DNA from: Myxococcales bacterium
GTDB taxonomy: Bacteria > Myxococcota_A > Bradymonadia > UBA7976 > UBA1532
Length of the DNA: 64,000 nt
Direction: 5' to 3'
Assembly (NCBI GenBank): GCA_020633465.1
Contig: JACKDN010000004.1
Location: forward strand, 310,001 to 374,000
The stretch's first letter is position 1. Every line of letters starts with the position of its first letter. The notes under the pieces were generated by a model. That model saw nothing but the letters and a program-made list of their open reading frames with translations. It was not told where the DNA came from and did no database searches. A program made the position numbers and the translations under genes. This document shows positions 41,501 through 48,527 of the stretch, in pieces.

Positions 41501-44500
41501 TCGCAACGGCATCGAGCGCGTGCGGCTGTCGGCCGCCGACGACTGCCAGCAGGACGGGCCCACCGTGCCCTTCAGCCCGGTGGTGAACCACGAGCTGGCC
41601 GAGCCGGCCGTCGACGGCCCCAAGAGCGTCTACGCCTGCTTCGTCGATCCGGCCGGCAACGTCTCGGCCTCGGTCCGCGCCGACATCGTGCTCGACACGA
41701 CGCCGCCGGCCATCACCGGCGTGCAGGTGATCGACCACGCCGGGCGCGCGTGCAGCGAGGCCTGCGCGGTCAACGACGCGCGCGTGCTGCTGCAGATCGG
41801 CGAGGCGCAGGCCGGCGACGCCGCCGAGATCCGCCTGGCCTTGGAGCCCGACTTCGTCACCGGCGCCTGGCAGCCCCGCCTGCCCGGCCCGGTGCCCCTG
41901 CAGCTGCCGCAGAGCGACGGCCCGCACACCGTGTACGTGAAGCTGCGCGACGCGGCCGGCAACGCCTCGGACGCGGCCAGCCTGGCGATGACGCTCGACC
42001 GCCAGGCGCCGCCCGCGCCCGCCGCCGACGCGCCGGATTACATCGGCGCCCCCACCCTGCCGGTGACGCTGGCCAACACCGCGCAGGCGGTGCAGGTCGA
42101 GGTGAGCTGGGCCGCCGACTTCAGCGACGCCGACGTCCTCGAGCCGGCCGCCCGCGTCGACGTCCCGCTGCCCCCGGGCGCGGCGCCCGGCGACCACACG
42201 CTGTGGGTGCGCTACGTCGACGCGGCCAGCAACCGCAGCGCCGCGGTGCCGCTGACGACCACCTTCGACACCGATCCGCCGGTGATCCTCGGCGCGACGT
42301 TGCTCGGCGCCGGCGACGACGACGTCGCCTACCTCGCCAGCCCGCTGAACGTGCCGCTGCAGGTGGTCTGCCTCGACGACCGCGCGTCCCAGGCCGAGCT
42401 GACGCTGGCCACCGTCGATCGCGACGGCGCCACCGACCAGCGGGCCGCCTCGCCCCTGATCGGCGTCGACCTGCCCGGCGGCGACGGCCCGGCGACGCTC
42501 ACCGTGCGCTGCGCCGATCCGGCGGGCAACACCAGCGAGCCCGTCGTCATCGACTACCACCTCGACTCGGTGGCGCCGCCCGCGGGGCAGAACAGCGTCA
42601 CCATCGAGGGCGGCCGCAGCCACGTGCGCCAGCGCAGCGTCACCCTCGAGCTGCAGACGGCCGACGACGCGCAGGGCAGCGGCGTGGGCGCCATCGCGGT
42701 GGCCAACACCGCCCTCGACTGCGCCGGCGCCGACTACCGCGCGCCGGTCGACGCGCTGGCGTGGGTGCTGGCCGCGGGCGAGGGCGGCAAGACGGTGGCC
42801 GTGTGCGTCCGCGATCGCGCCGGCAACACCACGCCGATCAGCGACACCATCGTGCTCGACTCGCTGCCCCCGGCCGGCGACTTCACCCTCGACGAGGGCG
42901 CCTACAGCGCGTCGACCCGCGTCACGGCGCGCGTCACGCGCGCCAACCCCGAGGCCACGCGCATGCGCCTGGTCCAGGGCGTGGCCGACTGCGCCGGCTT
43001 CCTGCCCGCCGTCCTCGACGACGCCGGCGCGCTGTACAGCGCCGATCCGCAGCCGGTCGACCTCGCGGGCGAGGGCACCTGGCAGGTGTCGCTGTGCCTG
43101 TTCGACGACGCGGGCAACTTCACGCGCGTGACGCGCACCGTGACCGTCGACCAGACCGCGCCCACCGGCAACATGGACCTCGACCGCGACGCCACCTACA
43201 CGACCACGCGCGCGGTGACCGTCAACCTCAGCACCTCACCCGACGTGACGCAGATGAAGGTGGTCGACGTGGCCGGCCCGGGCGCGGCGGCCAACTGCGG
43301 CGGCGGCGGGTACGGCCCCGTCGATCTGGCGCGCGCCCACACGCTGCCCGCCGGCGACGGCCCCAAGTACGTGCGCGTCTGTCTGCGCGACGCGGCCGGC
43401 AACACCGCCCAGCTGCCCGCCGGCGACGCGGACGGCATCATCCTCGACGCCACGCCGCCCGCCCTGCGCGACCCGGGCACCGGCGCGAACGACGGCGTGC
43501 TGGTCGAGGACGGCGCGGCCATCACCCGCCGGTCGACGCTGACGGTTCGGCTGGCGGCCGACGACGCCACGGCCGGCGTCGTCGAGTTCAAGCTCAGCGA
43601 GGGCGACGCCTGCACCGGCGGCGCGTGGCAGCAGTGGGCGCCCGACGTCGGCGGCGCGCAGAGCACCGCCTTCGCGGTGGCGCCCGGCGACAACGTCGAG
43701 CGCGCGGTCTCGGTGCAGTTCCGCGACGCCGCCGGCAACGTCTCGGGCTGCGCCTCGGACAGCATCGACGTCGACACGGTGCCCCTGGTGCTGACCGCCT
43801 TCGGCCTCAGCGGCGGCGCCGGCGACGCGCCCGGCTACACGCGCACGCCGACGGTCAACATCACCGCCATCGGCCACGACGGCACCGGCGCCTGCGCCCG
43901 CTACGAGGTGGCGCGCAGCAACGCCTTCCTCGGCGCCGACACGCAGACCTACGCCGGCTGCCCCGTCGGCCCGCTGACCTACACGCTGCCCCAAGCCGTG
44001 CCCGACGGCGTGCAGCGCCTGTACGCCCGCGTCGTCGACGCCGCCGGCAACACGAGCGGGACGCTGTCGGCCACCATCGAGCTCGACCGCGTCGACCCGA
44101 CGCTGACCGGCATCAACCTCGACCGCGGCCCGGGCGCCCGCCCCGACGGCCCCAAGTACACCGGCCTGCAGGACGTCGCCGTGCAGCTCGTGCCGCCCTA
44201 CGCGGGCGGCGTCCGCCTGCGCTACGCCCTGCTCGAGAACGGCGCCGCGGCCTGCCCCGCCGCCGACGTCCTGCCCGACGAGGCCAGCGTGCAGCCCAGC
44301 CTCACCGTGCGCTTCGCGGGCAGCGGCACCAAGAAGGTGTGCGTCGCGCTGGTCGACGCCGTGGGCAACGCCAGCCCCGTCCGGTCGGACACGATCATCA
44401 TCGACACGACCGCGCCGCCCGCGCCCAACCTGCCCCAACGCAACCTGCCCGGGGTGAACGCCAGCTGCGCCTACGTCGAGGCCCAGCGCGCCGACGTGGC

Positions 44501-46100
44501 CGACTTCTGGAAGTTCCAGGTGCGCGCGGGCACGGGCGAGTGGGCCGATTTGACCGAGGGCCGGCAGGATCCCGCCGACGTCTTCGACCCCGACGATCCC
44601 GCCGACGTGGCCCACGCGCGCTTCGCGCTCGAGCAGGACGTCGACAACCTGCTGCAGGTGCGGGTGCTGGACGCCGCGGGCAACCCCAGCGAGCCCTCGG
44701 CGCTGGTCGTCGAAGAGACCAGCAGCTTCCTGGTGCCCACCGACCTGCGCATCAAGCAGCTGTGCAACGGGGGGCAGTACGCGATCCTGAAAGAGCAGAC
44801 CGGCACGGTCACCAACTTCCGGCGTCCCACCTGCATGGAAGACCGCGTGTTCGTCGAGGACGCGCCCGAGCACGCCCTGCTCGACCTGCAGCGGGTGGCG
44901 CTGCGCACGCTGAGCCCCTCGCTGGACCTCTCGGACCTGGCCGACGAGAACTGCGAGGCCACCGCGCTGAACTCGAGCATCCTCGACGCGACGTGCAGCC
45001 CCGAGGCCGGCGAGCCCGCGCTGCTCATCGCGCGCCCGGACACGACGGCCATCAACTCGTGCCGCCTGTTCAACAGCCAGCCCTGCCAGGCCATCTCGCA
45101 GGCGTTCCCCGAGGAGGGCCTGCGCGGCGTGGTGCAGTTCGAGGTGATGCCCGACCCCATCCAGGCGCCCTTCGCCACCCTGAGCAGCCTGGCCCAGCTG
45201 CGCGACGCCAGCGGCGACCCCGCGTCCCTCAACCAGCTCGACGTGCTCGACTGGCTCGGCGATCCGGCCACCGGCGACCTCCGCTTCCGCGCGCTGGGCA
45301 CCAACATCGAGCGGGTACACACGCGCACCTGCTTCGTCGTCCCCGGCCAGCCCGCGCAGTGCAACGTGGGCACCAGCTGGCGCACCCGCGCGCTCCGCGT
45401 GTCGACCGTCGGCGGCTGCACCGCCGAGAACCAGGCGGGCGTGCACTGCACCATCCGGCCCGAGGACCCCTACGACCAGGTGTTCGGCGCGGGCAACTTC
45501 GCCATCCACGGCCTGTCCATCTACAACACCGGCTCGCAGTACCTGCGGTACGACACCGGCGCCGACGCCTGGCAGGTCGCCTACACCACGGCCGCCGGCG
45601 ACGAGGGGGTGCTGGTGGAGGACCTCGCCCCCGGCCTCACCGACCCGGCCGACGACCCCTTCCGCAACCGCGTCGCGCCGGCCCACTTCTTCCACGTCAA
45701 CTCGGGCACGCCCCCCGAGGCGCGCGGCAACTACCTGTATTTGCACAGCAACGGCCAGGTGCGCGCGCGCCGACCGCTGACCTCGGCCGAGCAGATCCTC
45801 GCGACGGGCGGCCCGACGGCCCAGGGACGCACGGCGGCGTTCTTCGAGGTGAGCGAGGACGTCGCCTGGTGGATCAGCGCCGACGATCCGCGGGTGATCT
45901 TCCAGTCCCCGACCTACGGCCAGAACCCGGTTCGGCTGCGCTACGCGGTCGACACCACCCAGCCCGTGCTGCCGGCGCTGGGTTCGCCGGGCGGGCTGGG
46001 CGATCCCTTCGTGCTGTACCACACGTCCGGCGTCACCCGCGGCGTCGTCATCGTCTACCGCGACGAGAACGACGAGGCCGCCGGCGCCTGCGCCCGCTGA
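38565..46100 (+). CDS. Giant Ig-repeat surface lipoprotein (2,511 residues)
   Basis: Largest gene of the window. Signal and lipobox (LGATAC, about residue 21). Residues about 40-380 hold four carboxypeptidase-regulatory-like sandwiches (SLQGVVRGPDEAALVGAVV, VVGVVRLEGRAEGGFGDVAV, TVEGAFGLAAS); two more sit inside the repeat array (about 675 and 755). Otherwise about 15 Ig-like repeats of about 95-105 residues run from 380 to about 2,060, each ending in a variant of FRDAAGNTSxxVSATIxLDRxAPT. The last 440 residues are a unique Cys-containing domain (LRIKQLCNGGQYAILKEQTG onward) with no known family. GGAG lies eight bases before the ATG. A structural or adhesive surface role is inferred. Codon use and frame are clean throughout despite the length. 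Confidence 0.88.
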   Translation: MAQRRSLPSFLMLLALGATACSEVPASNPYDPEAPAEVQRKASLQGVVRGPDEAALVGAVVTITGPTDPDNNPLTTGEDGAFRFVDLVPGRYVMRVEHSGHEAREIDLGALGTGEAVSRDVTLDPLRADSVGQARLSGVALKQGELALADEAARDHSGITVEVEGAGLRTVTNRAGAFDLFLNPGRYTLVLTAPNHVRIVSDPIEVTAGATVTLDAPFELQSDPGAIVGVVRLEGRAEGGFGDVAVSLANTSLTTLTEPDGAFRLDGVAAGVYTLRAARDGFETQVVRGVVVESDPDVALEPIELLIARGTVEGAFGLAASPQAGGIAVELADTGFRALTNEAGAYRIDGVAEGEYTLRACLQGYEPDTRAVTVRGGETTVAPPADAPVALARQQIRLVDGGRATDTAFTVRFDALPAWVTAVKVEGDLDPAERRDFRPFDAEAGGLDVVLADGEGPRRLTVQARGDGCRLSDPLTTVVELDRSGPALVGLSFDAGALTARPDLTARLQVAGADAVRLTGDLEAVAGEAANVGAWLPASASVAVRLDGAEDGEKTVTLEARDAAGNASVPASVQATIVLDRAAPTDAALTIEDATPLTAPTVNLALRAVGATEMQVSNDPAFADAAWTPFASRLSGWTVAAPGADGEKTVYARFRDAAGNTTDAVSAAATLDRMGTLGGRVTLEGTDACDGVAVLIDGVAADASWDGCDFTAAAAVGLRGVRLERPGFEAATPGAFAVGPTDTAAVGALELRRARGSASGVVRLQGRAEGNHGGVLLTFQNVSDPVGAEALPDYGATTLPDGSFFAGDLWTGRYLVTASKDGFSVRDLGQVRVEAGRDTAVTAPDAPVVLTQQVGDFLIDGGAGFTRDREVELTLAFDNVVSFRVRVNGGAFSEPIDYAPDPDGRMRYPGLDLGVGEGAKQVEIETVDAQGTASGEPYFEASIVLDTLAPTNPALTVDGGAEYTNNALGRVVLRVGADDRNGIERVRLSAADDCQQDGPTVPFSPVVNHELAEPAVDGPKSVYACFVDPAGNVSASVRADIVLDTTPPAITGVQVIDHAGRACSEACAVNDARVLLQIGEAQAGDAAEIRLALEPDFVTGAWQPRLPGPVPLQLPQSDGPHTVYVKLRDAAGNASDAASLAMTLDRQAPPAPAADAPDYIGAPTLPVTLANTAQAVQVEVSWAADFSDADVLEPAARVDVPLPPGAAPGDHTLWVRYVDAASNRSAAVPLTTTFDTDPPVILGATLLGAGDDDVAYLASPLNVPLQVVCLDDRASQAELTLATVDRDGATDQRAASPLIGVDLPGGDGPATLTVRCADPAGNTSEPVVIDYHLDSVAPPAGQNSVTIEGGRSHVRQRSVTLELQTADDAQGSGVGAIAVANTALDCAGADYRAPVDALAWVLAAGEGGKTVAVCVRDRAGNTTPISDTIVLDSLPPAGDFTLDEGAYSASTRVTARVTRANPEATRMRLVQGVADCAGFLPAVLDDAGALYSADPQPVDLAGEGTWQVSLCLFDDAGNFTRVTRTVTVDQTAPTGNMDLDRDATYTTTRAVTVNLSTSPDVTQMKVVDVAGPGAAANCGGGGYGPVDLARAHTLPAGDGPKYVRVCLRDAAGNTAQLPAGDADGIILDATPPALRDPGTGANDGVLVEDGAAITRRSTLTVRLAADDATAGVVEFKLSEGDACTGGAWQQWAPDVGGAQSTAFAVAPGDNVERAVSVQFRDAAGNVSGCASDSIDVDTVPLVLTAFGLSGGAGDAPGYTRTPTVNITAIGHDGTGACARYEVARSNAFLGADTQTYAGCPVGPLTYTLPQAVPDGVQRLYARVVDAAGNTSGTLSATIELDRVDPTLTGINLDRGPGARPDGPKYTGLQDVAVQLVPPYAGGVRLRYALLENGAAACPAADVLPDEASVQPSLTVRFAGSGTKKVCVALVDAVGNASPVRSDTIIIDTTAPPAPNLPQRNLPGVNASCAYVEAQRADVADFWKFQVRAGTGEWADLTEGRQDPADVFDPDDPADVAHARFALEQDVDNLLQVRVLDAAGNPSEPSALVVEETSSFLVPTDLRIKQLCNGGQYAILKEQTGTVTNFRRPTCMEDRVFVEDAPEHALLDLQRVALRTLSPSLDLSDLADENCEATALNSSILDATCSPEAGEPALLIARPDTTAINSCRLFNSQPCQAISQAFPEEGLRGVVQFEVMPDPIQAPFATLSSLAQLRDASGDPASLNQLDVLDWLGDPATGDLRFRALGTNIERVHTRTCFVVPGQPAQCNVGTSWRTRALRVSTVGGCTAENQAGVHCTIRPEDPYDQVFGAGNFAIHGLSIYNTGSQYLRYDTGADAWQVAYTTAAGDEGVLVEDLAPGLTDPADDPFRNRVAPAHFFHVNSGTPPEARGNYLYLHSNGQVRARRPLTSAEQILATGGPTAQGRTAAFFEVSEDVAWWISADDPRVIFQSPTYGQNPVRLRYAVDTTQPVLPALGSPGGLGDPFVLYHTSGVTRGVVIVYRDENDEAAGACAR

Positions 46101-46101
46101 C

Positions 46102-46731
46102 TCAGCCCGCCGCGACCACCGCGGCCAGCCCGTCGGCGTCGTACACGGGCAGCGCACGGCCCGGACCCACCAGGCCGTCGGCGCGCAGGCCCCGCAGGGT
46201 ACGCGAGACCGTCTCGTGGCGCACCCCCGCCAGGCGGGCGAGGACGCGCCCGGTCACCCGCACGCTGGCCGCGTCGAGCGCGAGGATGACGCGCGCCACC
46301 CGGGCGCGCGCGCTGGCGCCGATGGCGCTCAGATCGTCGGCCTTGACCCGGCTGGCCCCGGCCACGCCACGCGCCAGCGCCCAGGCCAGCGGGGCCGAGT
46401 CCCGCGCGGCGCGGTGCACGGCCTCGAAGGGTGCCACGCAGGTCCAGCCGGGCGTCAGCGCCCGCACACCGAGGGCGGCGGGCCGCCCGTCGATGACCTC
46501 GCCCCCGAGCAGCGTCCCAGGCACGCGCAGGCCCGCGAAGTGGGTCTCGCTCGCGCCCGCTTCGGCCAGCACGGCGCCCGCGCGCAGCACGTGCACCTCG
46601 GGCGCGCGCTCGCCGATGGCCAGCAGCACATCGTGGGCGTCGAAGGGCTTCGGGACGAAGGGGCAGTCGGCCTGAACGGCCTCGAAAGGGCACCCGCCGC
46701 AGTCGGGGGCCTGGTCTCCGGGGTCGCGCAC
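46102..46731 (-). CDS. Crp/Fnr-family transcription regulator with N-terminal Cys cluster
   Basis: A 209-residue regulator. The N-terminus has three Cys arranged C-x2-C-x8-C (about residues 9-22), with a fourth Cys near 112 (TPGWTCVAPF), resembling but not identical to FNR Fe-S ligation. A cyclic-nucleotide-like beta barrel covers about 25-110, and a C-terminal Crp-type HTH about 165-195 (TGRVLARLAGVRHETVSRTLRGLRADGLV). The start is GTG at 46731, placed by GGAGG five bases upstream. Oxygen or redox sensing is a reasonable inference. It follows kptA on the same strand after 160 bp and is convergent with the giant lipoprotein gene, one base apart. Confidence 0.87.
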   Translation of the reverse strand: MRDPGDQAPDCGGCPFEAVQADCPFVPKPFDAHDVLLAIGERAPEVHVLRAGAVLAEAGASETHFAGLRVPGTLLGGEVIDGRPAALGVRALTPGWTCVAPFEAVHRAARDSAPLAWALARGVAGASRVKADDLSAIGASARARVARVILALDAASVRVTGRVLARLAGVRHETVSRTLRGLRADGLVGPGRALPVYDADGLAAVVAAG

Positions 46732-46891
46732 GGGCACCTCCGGGGGTCTTGAAGGGCGAGCGTCACCGCCACGCCACGCGGCGGACGTTACGCCCTTGTC
46801 ACGTCGATCGCCAGCGACGCCCCGCGCGACCGCGCCGTTGCAGGCCTCGCCGCGATCGCGGGCCCCGGCCACCTCGGCCCGCGACCCGCGT

Positions 46892-47506
46892 TCACGCCGG
46901 CGCCAACGCGAGCCCGAACGCCCGCCGCAGCTCGGCCTCGGCGTTGCGCGCCCGGCGGCTGACGGTCACGAGCGCGCAGAGCGCCGCGCGCGGCACGGCG
47001 CGGCACAGCACGACGCCGTTCGGCGCCTCGAACACCTCGACGCCCGCGGCGCGCACGGCCGCCGGATCGACGCCGACGAAGAAGTGCACCGACGCGCGCT
47101 TGCCGACCACGCTGTCGAGCGTCGGCGCCAGGTGCACGTGCGTGCGCGCAGCGGGCCGCAGGCCCTCGGCGGCGATGCCGTCGGCCGCGCGCAGGTAGCT
47201 GCCGTGCCACACGGGGCCCGGCCCCGCGTAGGCCCGCCACGTCGCCTCGAGCCCGTCGAGCGTGACCGGCATGCCGTCGAGCGAGTGCCCCTGGCAGCAG
47301 CGGACGCGCTCGCCCTCGAGCTGAAGTCTTCGTTTGGTGTTGCGGCGCACCGTCTCTTCCAGGGTCGGACGGTCGATGCGCAGCTCGGCCAGCACGGCGG
47401 CGACGGGCGCCCAGCCGGCGGCGTCCATGGGCAGGCCGACCTCGCCGGCGCCGTGACGCAGGAGCCAGGACAGGCGGCGGCTGATACGGGTGATGTCGCG
47501 GGTCAT
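46892..47506 (-). CDS. kptA: RNA 2'-phosphotransferase KptA (Tpt1 family)
   Basis: A 204-residue enzyme that removes an internal RNA 2'-phosphate using NAD+, releasing ADP-ribose cyclic phosphate (family knowledge). The N-terminal winged helix carries LSWLLRHGAGEVGLPMDAAGWAPV with the conserved Arg-His pair. The catalytic half shows CCQGHS, VWHGSYLRAADGIAAEGLRP with the conserved WHG, RTHVHLAPT and the VGKRA segment. The expected Arg/His catalytic residues appear intact. The ATG at 47506 has GGAGG seven bases upstream. Bacteria lack a known tRNA-splicing need for it, so its role is unclear. The divergent LysR gene across a palindrome suggests regulated expression. Confidence 0.92.
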   Translation of the reverse strand: MTRDITRISRRLSWLLRHGAGEVGLPMDAAGWAPVAAVLAELRIDRPTLEETVRRNTKRRLQLEGERVRCCQGHSLDGMPVTLDGLEATWRAYAGPGPVWHGSYLRAADGIAAEGLRPAARTHVHLAPTLDSVVGKRASVHFFVGVDPAAVRAAGVEVFEAPNGVVLCRAVPRAALCALVTVSRRARNAEAELRRAFGLALAPA

Positions 47507-47585
47507 CGGAGCACCTCCAGGTGGTTGACGAGGGCCAGGCTAGCCACCAGCGAGACTCACCGGAAGTTGCTCTTCGCGATACACC

Positions 47586-47600
47586 ATCACGAATCGTGAT
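47586..47600. promoter_or_regulatory. LysR-type operator palindrome between kptA and lysR genes
   Basis: A perfect 15-base palindrome, ATCACGA-A-TCGTGAT, which contains the T-N11-A core typical of LysR-family sites. It lies 11 bases before the LysR ATG and 79 bases before the kptA start. This fits autoregulation of the LysR gene and control of the divergent kptA operon. Confidence 0.65.
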
Positions 47601-47611
47601 ACTCGTGCTTC

Positions 47612-48496
47612 ATGGTCGATCCCGCCGCCGCGCCGCCCGGTCTGGACCCTACCTGCCTGGCGGCGTTCGTCGCCTTCGCCGAGCACCTGAACTTCACCCG
47701 CGCCGCGGCCGCGCTGCACCTGTCGCAGCCCGCGGTGCACGGCCAGGTGACCCGGCTGACCGACCAGGTGGGCGCGGCGTTGTACCGGCGGCAGGGGCGG
47801 CGCCTGGTGCTGACCGACGCGGGGCAGGCGGTCCTGGCGTTCGCGCGCGATCAGGCGGCGCGCACCGGCCGGCTGCTGGCGGATCTGCGCGGGGCGCGGG
47901 ACACCGCGCCGACGGTCCTCGCGGCCGGCGAAGGCTCGTACCTCTTCCTGCTGGGCGGCGCGCTGGGGGCGGCCCACGACGCCGGCCTGCGCCTGCGCCT
48001 GTTGGTGCGCGACGCCGCGGGCGCCCTGGAGGCGGTGCGCACGGCCGAGGCCGACGTGGCGGTCGCGCCCGTGGCCGCGCCGCCGCCCGATCTCGAGGCC
48101 GTCGCGCGCTGGCACGTCGGGCAGCACGTCGCCCTGCCCACCGCGCACCCCTTGGCCCGGCGCGCCGCCCTGACGCCGGCCGACCTGGCCGGCGAGGCGC
48201 TGGTGGTGGGCCCGCCGGGCGGGCCCCACCGGGCGGCGCTCGAGGCCGCGCTCGACGGCGTGCCCTGGCGCGTCGCCGTCGAGGCGACCGGCTGGCCGCT
48301 GACGCTGCGCTTCGTCGCCCTCGGCGTCGGCCTCGCCGTCGTCAACGACTGCTGCCCCGCGCCCCCCGGCTGCACGGCCGTCCCCTTCCCCGCGCTGGCC
48401 CGGCGCACCTTCTTCCTGCTGCGCCGACCCGACCCCGACCCGCCCCCCGGCGCCGCCGCCCTGTGGCACCTGCTCGGCGCCCGCGCGCGATCTTGA
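47612..48496 (+). CDS. LysR-family transcriptional regulator
   Basis: A 294-residue regulator: N-terminal winged HTH (about 14-73: FVAFAEHLNFTRAAAALHLSQPAVHGQVTRLTDQVGAALYRRQGRRLVLT), linker helix, and a periplasmic-binding-like effector domain (about 100-290, including VAVAPVAAPPPDLEAVARW and GVGLAVVNDCC). Effector unknown. The gene is divergent from kptA across 105 bp that include a perfect palindrome, the usual arrangement in which a LysR protein controls its divergent neighbour. It ends 31 bases before the CHAT gene, on the same strand, so a link to that system is possible. Confidence 0.9.
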   Translation: MVDPAAAPPGLDPTCLAAFVAFAEHLNFTRAAAALHLSQPAVHGQVTRLTDQVGAALYRRQGRRLVLTDAGQAVLAFARDQAARTGRLLADLRGARDTAPTVLAAGEGSYLFLLGGALGAAHDAGLRLRLLVRDAAGALEAVRTAEADVAVAPVAAPPPDLEAVARWHVGQHVALPTAHPLARRAALTPADLAGEALVVGPPGGPHRAALEAALDGVPWRVAVEATGWPLTLRFVALGVGLAVVNDCCPAPPGCTAVPFPALARRTFFLLRRPDPDPPPGAAALWHLLGARARS

Positions 48497-48527
48497 CGGG
48501 GCCGCGCCGCCGTTGTGTGGTGGGCCG

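Noticed and set aside
40991..46675. A very long open frame of over 1,800 codons overlapping the giant lipoprotein gene in another frame, and similar long frames on the opposite strand.
   Set aside because: High GC removes stop codons from all frames. The product is Arg/Pro/Gly-rich with no domain, while the overlapping frame has a lipobox and clear Ig repeats.
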